From VRUE01 sp963788975 (GTDB taxonomy: Bacteria; Actinomycetota; Thermoleophilia; Solirubrobacterales; 70-9), in NCBI GenBank assembly GCA_963788975.1, contig CAWBIJ010000004.1:124001-188000 (forward strand): DNA of 64,000 nucleotides. The letters run 5' to 3'. The position numbers and the translations under genes are program-made. Below are positions 16,855 through 26,074 of the stretch, in pieces. A model generated the notes under the pieces. The model saw only the letters and a list, made by a program, of their open reading frames with translations. It did not search any database and was not told where the DNA came from. Each line of letters begins with the position of its first letter. Position 1 is the stretch's first letter.

Positions 16855-17879
16855 CAGGGGGCCTCGCCGATCTTGACGGCAGCGCGCAAATGCGCGGACT
16901 TGGCGCGCGCGTTCGCCGCGATCTCCTCCGCCCCGGGGGCGACGGCGCGGCGGGTCAGCAGCTCCGCTTCGGGCTCGCGACCGCAGACGCAGATTGGAAG
17001 CTCGGGCGGGCAAATGCAGCCTTTCGCGCGGTCCGCGAGGAAGCGCTTCACCCGGCGGTCCTCGAGAGAGTGGAAGGAGATTGCGGCGAGCCTGCCGCCC
17101 GGAGGCAGCATCCGCCAGGCGGTCGGCAACGCGTCGTCGAGCGAGTCGAGCTCGCCGTTGACGGCGATCCGGATCGCCTGGAAGGTGCGCTTGGCGGGAT
17201 GGCCGCCACCGAAGCGAGCCGAGGGCGGGATGCCTGCCTTGACCGCGGCGACGAGGTCGGCGGTCGTGCTGAGCGGGCGGCGGCGGACGATCTCACGGGC
17301 GATCCCGCCGGCGTAGCGCTCCTCGCCGAAGCGGCGCAGCACCTGCGCCATCCGCGACTCCGGCCACTCGTTGAGCAGGTCGGCGGCGCTGAGCTGTTGC
17401 CGGGTGTCCATCCGCATGTCGAGGGGCGCGTCATAGGAATAGGAGAAGCCGCGCTCCCAGGCGTCGACTTGCATCGAGGACATACCGAGGTCCATGTAGA
17501 CCATCTCTGGGTGGAGGCCTTCGCCGTGAAGGGTGCGAAGCCCTGCCGCGAAGTCGAGGCCGAGGAAACGGGTGCGGCAATCCGTTTCGGCTGCAAAGCG
17601 GGTGAAACGGGCCTCCGCGGCGGGGTCGCGATCGATGCAAACGAGCGTCCCGGTGGGGCCCAGCTCAGCGGCGATCCGCCGCGCGTGGCCGCCGCCACCG
17701 AAGGTGCAATCGACGGCGGTCTGCCCTGGCTGGGGCGCGAGCAACTGGGTCAGCTCCAGGGCGAGGACGGGTTGGTGCTCGGTCGGCATACGAAGAAGGG
17801 TTGCGCGCCTTACTGGAGCTTCGCGCGTGGCGCGGTCGCGATAGTCGTATACGGGCGCTCCCGCCGCCAGGGCCCGCAT
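16854..17879 (-). CDS. rsmH: 16S rRNA (cytosine-1402-N4)-methyltransferase
   Basis: SAM-dependent methyltransferase modifying C1402 of 16S rRNA. Motifs are EHQPVLALELTQLL, DCTFGGGGHAR (SAM site), YMDLGMSSMQVD, RGFSYSYDAPLDMRMD and the C-terminal GGRLAAISFHSLEDRRVKRF. ATG at 17879 lies just after the mraZ stop with GGGGGAG upstream and gives 341 residues. An alternative ATG at 17789, directly before the conserved core, would give 311. The frame extends to 17918 inside mraZ. The last codon overlaps ftsL by one base. Confidence 0.95.
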   Translation of the reverse strand: MRALAAGAPVYDYRDRATREAPVRRATLLRMPTEHQPVLALELTQLLAPQPGQTAVDCTFGGGGHARRIAAELGPTGTLVCIDRDPAAEARFTRFAAETDCRTRFLGLDFAAGLRTLHGEGLHPEMVYMDLGMSSMQVDAWERGFSYSYDAPLDMRMDTRQQLSAADLLNEWPESRMAQVLRRFGEERYAGGIAREIVRRRPLSTTADLVAAVKAGIPPSARFGGGHPAKRTFQAIRIAVNGELDSLDDALPTAWRMLPPGGRLAAISFHSLEDRRVKRFLADRAKGCICPPELPICVCGREPEAELLTRRAVAPGAEEIAANARAKSAHLRAAVKIGEAP

Positions 17880-17880
17880 C

Positions 17881-18324
17881 TCACTCGGCTCCCCCGCCGG
17901 CGGCCAGGCCCTCGGCAATCTGGGGAGCGGTCGCGTCCAGCTCCTCCTCCTGCTTGGCCCAGGCCTCGGCGTTCCAGATCTCCAGGTACTCGCCGGCGCC
18001 GATCACCACGCACGGCCCGGTCAGGGCGGCGTGCTCGATCAACGGCTTGGGGACGCGGATGCGCCCGGCCGAGTCGAGCGTCTCGTCGAAGGAGCCGCCG
18101 TGGAAGCGGCGGCGCAGGCGGCGGGCGTCGCCGCCGAAGGGGCTGTGCGGCGCCAGGAAGCGCTCCGAGAGCTGCTCGAACTCCTCGGTCGTGTGCACCC
18201 AGACGCAGGGGTCGAAGCCCTTGGAGAGAACCACCCCGTCGGAGAGAGCTGCCCGGAACCGCGAAGGAACCGTGAGCCTGTCCTTGGAGTCGAGGCTGTG
18301 CTCGTAGAGACCCCGAAATGCCAT
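17881..18324 (-). CDS. mraZ: Transcriptional regulator MraZ
   Basis: AbrB-like DNA-binding protein that represses the dcw operon by binding repeated TGGG boxes upstream of its own gene. It has 147 residues with two SpoVT-AbrB domains. The first contains YEHSLDSKDRLTVPSRFR, the second DETLDSAGRIRVPKPLIEHA. It is the first gene of the dcw cluster, with candidate MraZ boxes about 110-150 nt upstream. Confidence 0.96.
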   Translation of the reverse strand: MAFRGLYEHSLDSKDRLTVPSRFRAALSDGVVLSKGFDPCVWVHTTEEFEQLSERFLAPHSPFGGDARRLRRRFHGGSFDETLDSAGRIRVPKPLIEHAALTGPCVVIGAGEYLEIWNAEAWAKQEEELDATAPQIAEGLAAGGGAE

Positions 18325-18362
18325 CCCCGTGAGCGTCCTTTCTTGGGCCTGGGAAGAGAGTT

Positions 18363-18407
18363 AGGACCGAGGTGATGAGGTGGGAGGAACCTCACCACCC
18401 CGGTCCT
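18363..18407 (-). promoter_or_regulatory. Stable hairpin in the predicted mraZ 5' leader
   Basis: Arms 18363-18380 and 18390-18407 form an 18-bp stem with two positions that become G-U pairs in the minus-strand RNA and a 9-nt loop. It lies between the predicted mraZ promoter and the mraZ start, so every dcw transcript from that promoter would carry it. It could act in attenuation, stability or protein binding. Confidence 0.55.
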
Positions 18408-18426
18408 GGGCTTCAACTCGAGCGGC

Positions 18427-18455
18427 ACAATAACCCACTTTCTCCCACTTTGCAA
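18427..18455 (-). promoter_or_regulatory. Predicted mraZ/dcw promoter
   Basis: On the minus strand, -35 TTGCAA (18455-18450), 17-nt spacer, -10 TATTGT (18432-18427). Two TGGG boxes sit inside the spacer, so MraZ binding would occlude RNA polymerase. Confidence 0.55.
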
Positions 18456-18478
18456 CACAATCCCATCGTGCAACCCCA
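18433..18478 (-). promoter_or_regulatory. Candidate MraZ operator: TGGG box cluster
   Basis: Four TGGG boxes are present on the minus strand (seen as CCCA at 18434-18437, 18444-18447, 18462-18465 and 18475-18478). The two nearest the gene are AAAGTGGG repeats spaced exactly 10 nt, the arrangement known for MraZ sites. Autoregulation of the dcw cluster is the likely function. Confidence 0.65.
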
Positions 18479-18506
18479 TTTGCACCCCGTGAGCTAGGTT
18501 GCGCGC

Positions 18507-19367
18507 GTGAGCGAGGAGCAGCCAGAGCAGGCGGCGCCGGCCAGCCCGGACGACGCCGACGACCTTCGCGGCCACTACTTCAAGCTGCTGCTGCGCAAAC
18601 CGCTGACCCAGGCGCTGGTCGCCGCGGCGGCGATCGTCGGCGGCGTCGCCGGGGCGGCGATCGTCGGCCCCGGGGTCGGCGCCGCCGCCTTCTTCGCCGG
18701 CCTGCTGATCGCCCTCCTGATCGTCTTCGCGATCGCCGACTCCCACTCCGAGGACGCCTTCTTCGACCACTACGCCTCCCAGCGCCAGATGACGGTCGGC
18801 GGCAAGCGGGAGCTGCCCCCCTTCACGCCGTTGCTGCGCAAGGGCGACGATCGCTACGCCGAGCGCACGCTGACCGGCCCCCTTGCCGACGGCCTCGACG
18901 GAATCCTCGCCCTCTACACCTACGAGGAGGAGACGACCGACAGCAAAGGCAACCGGCAGACCAACTACTACCGCTACACGATCGGGGTGATCCAGGTCTC
19001 CGAGTGCGCTGAGCTGGTCCCAGAGCTCTACTGCCAGCGCAAGTTCGGCCTGCGCGCCCTGGAGGGGCTCGAGGACGCCTTCCGTGGCTCCAAAGAGCGA
19101 GTCAAGCTGGAGAGCGAGGCGCTCGACGAGCGCTACGAGATCTTCGCCAACGAGGCCCAGGACCAGGTCTGGTTGCGCCGCCTCTTCTCCCCCACCTTCA
19201 TCGTCTGGCTGGGCGAGCAGGCGCCGGAGAAGTTCGCCTTCGAGCTCGTCGAGGGCATGCTCTGCTGCTACGTCAGCGGCCACAAGGAGAACGCCGCCGA
19301 GCTCGACGTCGTCCGCACCGCCTCCGCCGCGGTCGCCATGCGCCTGCGTGAAGAGGCCGCCGAGTAG
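18507..19367 (+). CDS. Hypothetical two-helix membrane protein
   Basis: Function not recognised. It has 286 residues from a GTG start. The N-terminal ~20 residues are acidic and Pro/Ala-rich. Two adjacent transmembrane helices (about 37-58 and 60-77) form a hairpin. A ~200-residue soluble domain follows, with HYASQRQMTVGG, a YTYEEETTDSKGNRQ beta-hairpin-like loop and YYRYTIGVIQV. The architecture resembles DUF3137-like membrane proteins, but this is not certain. It is divergent from mraZ, sharing a 182-nt intergenic region, and 58 nt upstream of the double-NTPase gene on the same strand, so the two may be co-transcribed. Confidence 0.75.
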   Translation: MSEEQPEQAAPASPDDADDLRGHYFKLLLRKPLTQALVAAAAIVGGVAGAAIVGPGVGAAAFFAGLLIALLIVFAIADSHSEDAFFDHYASQRQMTVGGKRELPPFTPLLRKGDDRYAERTLTGPLADGLDGILALYTYEEETTDSKGNRQTNYYRYTIGVIQVSECAELVPELYCQRKFGLRALEGLEDAFRGSKERVKLESEALDERYEIFANEAQDQVWLRRLFSPTFIVWLGEQAPEKFAFELVEGMLCCYVSGHKENAAELDVVRTASAAVAMRLREEAAE

Positions 19368-19425
19368 GCCGAAGCCTTTCCCCGCTCAAGGGACGCCCGC
19401 GCAGGCCGATACCCCTACGTCAATC

Positions 19426-22400
19426 ATGCTCAAGGCAGCTGGAAATGCTCGGGTTCTTCATCGGTGGAGGACCTTGATCGGGGGATGGATCCCCGTCGCC
19501 GTGGGCGTCGCCGCCCTCGCGGTGGCGCTTGGCGTAACCGACCTTCAGATCGTGATCCCGACGGCAGCCTTCGTGGGGGCCGTCGTCACCGCCCTTCTGG
19601 TGACCCGCGAAGTCGGCGCCGAGCGCCGCGAAGAACTCGACTCTCTGATCAGCTTTCCGATCCAACCGGTGCGTAAGCTCGGGGCCCATGAAGTCGGGGT
19701 GGCGCCGGAGGCGCCGCAGGCCCTCTCCGGGCTTGGGCGTACGAACGGCTCCACATACCTGGTGCGTGACATCGACGAGGAACTCGACGTCGCCTTGAGC
19801 GAGGCGCACCGATCCGAGGGGCCTCGCCTGATCGTCGTCTCGGGGCCCTCCAAGGCCGGCAAACGCGAACGCTCTTCGAAGCGATGCGACGCGCGATGCC
19901 CGACGCAAACTTGGTGGCGCCCAGGAAAGCCAAATCGATCGACGAGCTGGTCAAGCCGGGAATGGTGCCGCGGCGGAGAAGCAAGTCGCTGGTGCTCTGG
20001 CTCGACGACCTCGAGCAGTTCGTGCGGGTTGGGGCGCGGGGCATGCGGTACACCGTCCTGAACGAGCTGGGCAAGCGGAGATACCCGGTGACGATCCTCG
20101 CCACGGCGGGAGGCAAAGGCCTTCAGGTCGCCGGGAAGCCCACCCGCTTCTCGGGCCCGCTGGCTGACTTGATGCCGCACGCCCGCGAGATCAGGCTGAA
20201 ATCGGAGTTGAGCGACGCTGAGCGGCGGCGCCTGACGGACTACGCGCCCGCCGCCGCCAAGCAGATCGCCCGCGAGGGGATCGGCGAGTACATGATTGCC
20301 GGCAAAGAGCTCGAGCATAAGCTGTTCTCCGGCGAACACAGGCGCGGTGACCTCAAATCGCTCCATGGGCAGGCGGTCGCCTACACGGTCGTCGACTGGC
20401 ACCGGTGCGGCATCATCGACCCGATCCCACGGGCCCTGCTGCGTGAGGCCTACGAGGAGTACCTCCCCGAAAGCGCCGACCCCAGCGACGAGGCCTTTGC
20501 CAAAGGCCTCAAATGGGCGCGCGAGCCGCTGTACTCGTCCGTGGCGTTGATCTCGGGGCGGGACGAGTTCCGGGCGTACGACCACATCGTCTCCTATGTC
20601 GAGAGGGACCTGGGCAACGAAATCAAGCGGGGGGCGTGGCAGCACTTCCAGCGCGCCGCGAGCGACGAGCACGCCTTCGACCTCGCCAATACGGCCTACA
20701 AGCTCAGCGAGGGCGACCCGGCCTCGCCCTGGACCGAACTCGCCGAGCAGGCGATCAGGCAGGCGGCGGGATCAGATGACCCCGACCTCGTGGCGAGCGC
20801 CAACTTCAACCTCAGCGTCCTGCTTCAGGAGCGCGACGATAAGGAGGGAACGGAGGAAGCCCTGCATCGCGCCGAGGAGGCCGGCCATGGCGGAGCGTCG
20901 ATGCAGCTCGCGCGCATCTATTCCGAACGCGACGACGAGGCTGCAGAGAGAGACTCGCTGCGGCGTGCAGAGGAAGCGGGGTACCCCGAGGCCCCCTTGA
21001 ACCTCGGCGTCTTGCTCAGAAAGCAGGGAAAGATGAGGGAGGCGATGGATGCCTTCCGGCGTGCCGAGGAGGCCGGCAATGAGAACGCACCCGCATACAT
21101 CGGGATCCTCCTCGAGGAGGAAGGTGACTGGAGAAGCGCCGAGGCGGCCTACCGGCGCGCAGAGGAGGCGGGAAATGCTGGCGCCGCGCTCAACCTAGGC
21201 CTTCTACTGAAAGCCCGCAAGCGGCCCGATGAGGCCGAAGCCGCTTTCCGGCGAGCAGAAGCGGGTGGGTATCCCGATGCCGCGCTCAACCTCGGCCTTC
21301 TGCAGTGGGAACGCGAAAACTTGAGTGAGGCGGAGCGATCCCTTCGCCGTGCCGAGAAAGCTGGGAATACCGACGCGGGAATAGCGCTCGCCCACCTGCT
21401 TGACCGCAGCGGACGCGAGGAGGAGGCTCTCGCGACGTTCCGTCGGGCGGCTGAGGCGGGGAACTTCACCGCGGCTATGAAGCTCGGAGGCATGCTCTCG
21501 GCGCTCGGCCGAGAGGAGGAAGCCGAGGACGCCTTCCGCCTGGCTAAAGAAATCGGCGAAGGGGAAAGGGAAGACGACCCGCGCGCTTCCCAGAGAGACC
21601 GGCAAGGGTTGCTTCACTGCCCAATCGAGCGGGTCGCCGATCTCGAAGCGAGCCAGGTCGGGGTCGCCCCGGAGACGCCGGAGGCCCTGGAGGCGATTGG
21701 GCACGGGGACGGAAGCGACTACCTGTCGCTCGATGTCGACGACCTGCTCGACGAAAGCCTCGCCGAGGCCCGGGAGGCGGACGCGACCCAGATAATCGTC
21801 GTCTCCGGGCCCAGCCGGGCCGGCAAGACGCGGGCGCTATTCGAGGCGGCCAAGCGGCAGATGCCCGAGGCCTATCTGGTAGCGCCAGTAGACGCGGAAG
21901 CGATCCACGACCTCACGACAGTTTCGTTCCCCGAGGAGCTGCATGGCGAGGAGGCGATCCTCTGGCTCGATGACCTTGAGCGCTACGTGAATGCGGAAAT
22001 AGGCGGCATGAGGCCCTATGTGCTCGAGAACATGGACGCGCTGGACTGCCGGTTCGTCGTCCTCGCTACCGCGGGCGGGAAGGGACTGCGCTGGATGGGC
22101 GACGACGACCTCGCACGGAGAGAGTCGCTGGAGGAGATCCTTGCCGTCGCCACCGAGATCGACCTGTCCCTGGAGCTCAGCCCTGAGGAGGTTGGGCGAC
22201 TCGAGGAATTCGCACCCGCAGCCGCCGACCAGATCGCCCGCCAGGGCATCGGCGAGTTCATGGTCGCAACGGACGACCTGGAGGAAAAGCTGAGAACCGG
22301 ATGCCACCGCCCCGGCGCGCCCTTCTCCCCGCACGGCCAGTCAATCGCCTTTGCGGCAATTGACTGGCGCCGCGCCGGGATCTCCACCCCCATGCCGAAG

Positions 22401-23483
22401 ACAGTCCTCCGGGATGCTTATGAGAGCTACCTTCCCGAGGAGGCCGCCCCCAGTGACGAGGGTTTCGAGGAGGGCCTCGAGTGGGCCCGCGAGCCGCTCT
22501 ATGCGACCGTGGCTCTACTGTCGGGTGAAGACGAGCTCGAGGTCGACGACCATCTCGTCGAGTTCGTGGACGCCGCGCTCGATCGCGAGATCAACGGCGA
22601 CGCATGGCTCTGCTTCCTCGAGGCCTCGAGCGACCGGCAGGCGCTCGAGCTTGCCTCGGTCGCAATGGCGCACGGAATCCTGACGGAGGAAGAGGAGTGG
22701 GTGACCAGGGCCGAGCGGGCGCTGAGGCGCGCCATGCAGTCCGACGCCTCCGAGATCGCCGGCATGGCATGCACCAACCTCGGCAGCCTGCTCCAGCAAC
22801 GCGGAGACCTGAAAGAGGCCGAGGCCGTCCTCCGCCGGGCCGACGAGCTGGGGGTCGCGGGAGGATCGGTCAACCTCGGGAACCTGCTGATCGCGGATAA
22901 AAGGACCGAGGAGGCCGAGGCCGCCTTCCGTCGAGCCGACGAGCTGGAAGAGGCGGCCGGCTCGCTCAACCTCGGAACGCTGCTGTGGAATCTCAAGAGG
23001 TTCGACGAAGCGGAGGCCGCCTTCCGTCGAGCCGACGAGCGGGGGCATGGCGAGGCGCTGGCGAGACTGGGCGGCATGCTCATTCAGCGCGGGGAGTCGG
23101 AGCGAGGAATGGCCATTTTGCGCGAAGCCAGCGAGAAAGGAAGCGCAGAAGCGGCTTACATGCTCGGGCTTCTCCATGAGGACGAAGAGGACGACGAGCA
23201 GGCCATGGCAGCGTTTTACCGTGCCGACGAGCTGGGCCACCCCGAGGCGGCACTCACCGTTGGAAGCAGGCTTTTCGAAGACGGTAAGAAAGCGAAGGCA
23301 CTGGAGGCGTTCAGACGAGCCGCCGAGCGGGGTGAGGCCAAAGGCGCCTACAACGTCGGTGCAATCCTGCTCGAAAACGGGAAGTGGGACGAGGCGGAAG
23401 CCGCCTTTGAAGTCGCACAGGAGCTGGGGCACCCAAAAGCTGCGGAAGCCCTCGACCGTCTAAGGGATGACGCCGGGGACTGA
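19426..23483 (+). CDS. Membrane-anchored double P-loop NTPase/TPR protein, frameshifted
   Basis: About 1352 residues if one base is restored near 19862. Layout: two hydrophobic segments (about 14-60), linker, NTPase module A with Walker A GPSKAGK (about 139-146) and Walker B LVLWLDDLEQF (about 190), TPR/Sel1-like array A (about 455-715), linker, NTPase module B with GPSRAGKTRALFEAA (about 794) and ILWLDDLERYV (about 845), then array B (about 1100-1350). Repeats have the form EAEAAFRRAEEAGxxxAALNLGxLL. Modules A and B are clearly homologous, so the gene looks like an internal duplication. The frame shifts exactly at the GK(T) of Walker A in module A, where AAA replaces an expected AAAA. The downstream 1199-codon frame (from 19884) is intact. 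Similar single-module P-loop/TPR proteins of unknown role occur in actinobacteria. A STAND-like signalling or defence role is inference. Confidence 0.75.
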
Positions 23484-23490
23484 GCCCGCG

Positions 23491-24108
23491 CTAAGCCGAA
23501 TCGAGCAGCACGTCGGCGTTGGCGATCAGGGCGGCGGCGATCATCAGCAGGACCGAGGGGACGAGGACGAGGGCGACGACGAGCTGGATCTTCGGCGCGG
23601 CGCGGGCGGCGCGCTCTTCGACCGCGCGGCGCTGGTCGCGACGCAAAGCGCTGGCCTGGCGGCGCAACTGCTCGGCGAGCGGCGAGCCGAACTGGCGCGA
23701 GCGTTCGATCGAGGCGCAGAGCGCAGCGATCTCACTGCCGGGAACACGAGCGCGCAACGATCTCAGCGCCTCCGGCAGGGGCTCGCCGCAGGCGAGTCCG
23801 GCCACCGTCGCCCGCAGCTCGTCCGCCAACGGGCCCTCCCCCGCGCCGGCGACTTCGGCAAAGCCGGCGGCGACGCTGCGCCCGGACGTGGTGCTCACCG
23901 CGAGCAAGTCGAGGGCGTCGGGCAGAGCGGCGACGAGGCGATGCTGGCGGTGGCGGGCCCCTCGCTCCCGAATCGCATCCGGAACGAAGAAGCTCGCCAG
24001 CGGCATCCCAACCAGGACCAGGATCGAGAGGCGTCCCGGCGCCACGGGCGCAGCGAACAACGCGACAAGAAGGCCCGCTACTGCGCAGGCCAGCTTCTGC
24101 GACATCAC
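23491..24108 (-). CDS. tadC: TadC-like type II secretion F-family protein
   Basis: Inner-membrane platform protein of a Tad/Flp-type pilus or secretion system. It has 205 residues: N-terminal hydrophobic segments, a cytoplasmic T2SSF domain (LPDALDLLAVSTTSGRSVAAGFAE, GSEIAALCASIERSRQFGSPL) and a C-terminal transmembrane helix. It is the last gene of the operon, overlapping tadB by 4 nt, and it converges on the NTPase/TPR gene with a 7-nt gap. It is shorter than typical TadC (~300), with a reduced N-terminus. Confidence 0.85.
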   Translation of the reverse strand: MMSQKLACAVAGLLVALFAAPVAPGRLSILVLVGMPLASFFVPDAIRERGARHRQHRLVAALPDALDLLAVSTTSGRSVAAGFAEVAGAGEGPLADELRATVAGLACGEPLPEALRSLRARVPGSEIAALCASIERSRQFGSPLAEQLRRQASALRRDQRRAVEERAARAAPKIQLVVALVLVPSVLLMIAAALIANADVLLDSA

Positions 24109-24962
24109 TCGACCACCCGCGCCAGACGCCGGATTGCGACGAACCCGGCGATCTGGAGCGCGGCGGCGAAAGCGAGGAGCACGGCCGTCGCCGGCGAGCC
24201 GAGCAGGCCGACGATGAAACCCGGCTGGAGCAGCTCAGCGAAGACGGCGCCGCCGCTTGGCATCGCGACGACGAGCAACCCCGTGAAGCGGGCCTGCGCG
24301 GTCGCGGAGTGCGCGTCCTCGGCAACCCGGTCACGCTCGGCGGCGCCCTCGGCGAAGCGGCGCAGGAGGCCGGCGAGGTCGCCGCCGGCAGAGCGCTGGC
24401 TAAGCAGGGCCGCGGCGAAGGCGTCGACCCGGAGCGAGCGCATTCGCTTCCGCCACGCCTCGATCGCCGCGTCGGTGGGTGAGCCGAGGTCGAGCTCGGC
24501 GCCGAGCCGGGTCAGCTCTACCGCCGCCGGACCCTCCAGCGAGGCGGTCGCGGCCGGGAGCGAGGCGCGCAACGAGCGACCGGCGCTGAGCGAGTCGGCG
24601 ACCGCCATCGCCACGTCCGGCAGCGCCCGCTCGACCCTCGCGCGGTAACGGCGACGGCGGCTGGAGATCGTCCAGGCGGCGAGACTCGGGCCTGCGATCG
24701 CGAGAGGTAGAGCAACGACGGGTCCGGCGAGGAACCAGCCGGTGGCGACGACGCCCAGCGTCCCGAGCGCCGCCAGACGGCGGCGCTCGAGCGTCGAAGG
24801 CGAGTAGCCCTCGCGCCCGGCGCGCAGCAGCGGCTCCAGCGCCATGCGCAGCCAGCGGGTCAAGGCTGGGCTGGCAAAGACGGCTTCCCGCGTCGCCAAG
24901 GCCAACAGACCGCCCGCGGCGGCGCCTGCCAACGGCAGCAGCGGCCCGGTCGCGCTCATCAC
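24105..24962 (-). CDS. tadB: TadB-like type II secretion F-family protein
   Basis: Partner platform protein to TadC. It has 285 residues: N-terminal hydrophobic helices, T2SSF domain (ALPDVAMAVADSLSAGRSLRASL, LLSQRSAGGDLAGLLRRFAEGAAER) and two C-terminal membrane helices. It overlaps tadA and tadC by 4 nt each. Adjacent tadA-tadB-tadC order on one strand is diagnostic of Tad/Flp clusters. Confidence 0.88.
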   Translation of the reverse strand: MMSATGPLLPLAGAAAGGLLALATREAVFASPALTRWLRMALEPLLRAGREGYSPSTLERRRLAALGTLGVVATGWFLAGPVVALPLAIAGPSLAAWTISSRRRRYRARVERALPDVAMAVADSLSAGRSLRASLPAATASLEGPAAVELTRLGAELDLGSPTDAAIEAWRKRMRSLRVDAFAAALLSQRSAGGDLAGLLRRFAEGAAERDRVAEDAHSATAQARFTGLLVVAMPSGGAVFAELLQPGFIVGLLGSPATAVLLAFAAALQIAGFVAIRRLARVVE

Positions 24963-26074
24963 AAAGATTCCCGCGTCGCTCGCGGAACCTCCACGATCTC
25001 GGTGACGCAGCGGGTGCCGTCAGTGCGTCGCTCGAGTTGGACGACGAGGTCGATGCCGCTCCGCACCTGTGCGGCGATCGCCTCGTGCGGCAGTCCCACG
25101 CCCGCCATCAGCACGAGGGTCTCGAGGCGGCTGAGCGCATCTGCCGGGGAGTTGGCGTGGATCGTCGAGAGCGCCCCGTCGTGACCGGTGTTGAGCGCGG
25201 TGAGCAGGTCGAGTGCCTCGGCGCCGCGGACCTCGCCGATCAATATCCGGTCGGGCCGCATGCGCAGGGCGTTCCGCAGCAAATCGCGGACGGTGAACTC
25301 GCCGCGCCCCTCGACGCTGGCCGGACGGCTCTCGAGTCGCACCACGTGCGGTTGCTGGAGTCTTAGCTCGGCCGCATCCTCGATCGTCACCACCCTCTCC
25401 CCCGGCGCGATGAAGCTGGAGAGGGCATTGAGCAGGGTGGTCTTGCCGGAGCCGGTGCCGCCGCTGATCAGGACGCTGCGTCGCCTCGAGACCGCCGCCT
25501 CGAGCAGCTGACGCTGGCCGGAGGTCAGGGCGCCCAGCTCAACCAGCTCGTCGGGTCCGAGGCGGCGCACGCCGAAACGACGGATCGAGAGCGCCGGTCC
25601 GTCGATCGCCAGCGGCGGGATCACGACGTTGACGCGTGAGCCGTCGACAAGCCGCGCGTCGACCATCGGACTGAGCTCGTCGACGCGCCGGCCGAGCGGG
25701 GCCAGGATCCGCTCGATCGCGTTGCGCAGCGCCTCCTCATTGGAAAAGGAGACGTCGGTCACCTCGATTCGCCCACTCCGCTCGACGTAGACGCTGCCGG
25801 GCCCGTTGACCATCACCTCCTCGACCGCCGGGTCGGCGAGCAGGTCCTCCAACGGCCCGAGGCCGACGGTGTCGCGCACGACTCGGGCTTCGACCGCCTC
25901 CCGGTCCCGGGCGCCAAGCAAAGCCGCTCCCTCCTCGACCAGGCTCTCGATCTCGTCGCGCAACTCGGCTCCGTGAGCCGAGCCCACGGCTGCTGCCGCT
26001 CGCCGCCGCTCGACCAGGCGACCGCGCAGCGCACCGGCGAGCTCCTCGATCTGGCGGTCCCGAGCTTCGCCCAC
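24959..26074 (-). CDS. tadA: TadA/CpaF-family secretion ATPase
   Basis: Hexameric ATPase that powers Tad/Flp pilus assembly. It has 371 residues. The Walker A motif ISGGTGSGKTTLLNALSSF lies near 205-223. The Asp box TIEDAAELRLQQPHVVRLESRP, Walker B RPDRILIGEVRGAEALDLL and His box DGALSTIHANSPADALSRLE follow in order. The N-terminal domain has the typical DPAVEEVMVNGPGSVYVERSGR. It lies 1 nt after the CpaB-like gene. Confidence 0.95.
   Translation of the reverse strand: MGEARDRQIEELAGALRGRLVERRRAAAAVGSAHGAELRDEIESLVEEGAALLGARDREAVEARVVRDTVGLGPLEDLLADPAVEEVMVNGPGSVYVERSGRIEVTDVSFSNEEALRNAIERILAPLGRRVDELSPMVDARLVDGSRVNVVIPPLAIDGPALSIRRFGVRRLGPDELVELGALTSGQRQLLEAAVSRRRSVLISGGTGSGKTTLLNALSSFIAPGERVVTIEDAAELRLQQPHVVRLESRPASVEGRGEFTVRDLLRNALRMRPDRILIGEVRGAEALDLLTALNTGHDGALSTIHANSPADALSRLETLVLMAGVGLPHEAIAAQVRSGIDLVVQLERRTDGTRCVTEIVEVPRATRESL

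Noticed and set aside
19850..19870. Programmed ribosomal frameshift in the NTPase/TPR gene
   Set aside because: The local GGCAAAC is not a canonical slippery heptamer, and no downstream stimulatory structure was evident; mutation or sequence error is simpler.
22515..23432. 305-codon minus-strand open frame over the TPR region
   Set aside because: Shadow of the NTPase/TPR gene; its apparent repeats only mirror the TPR array on the other strand.
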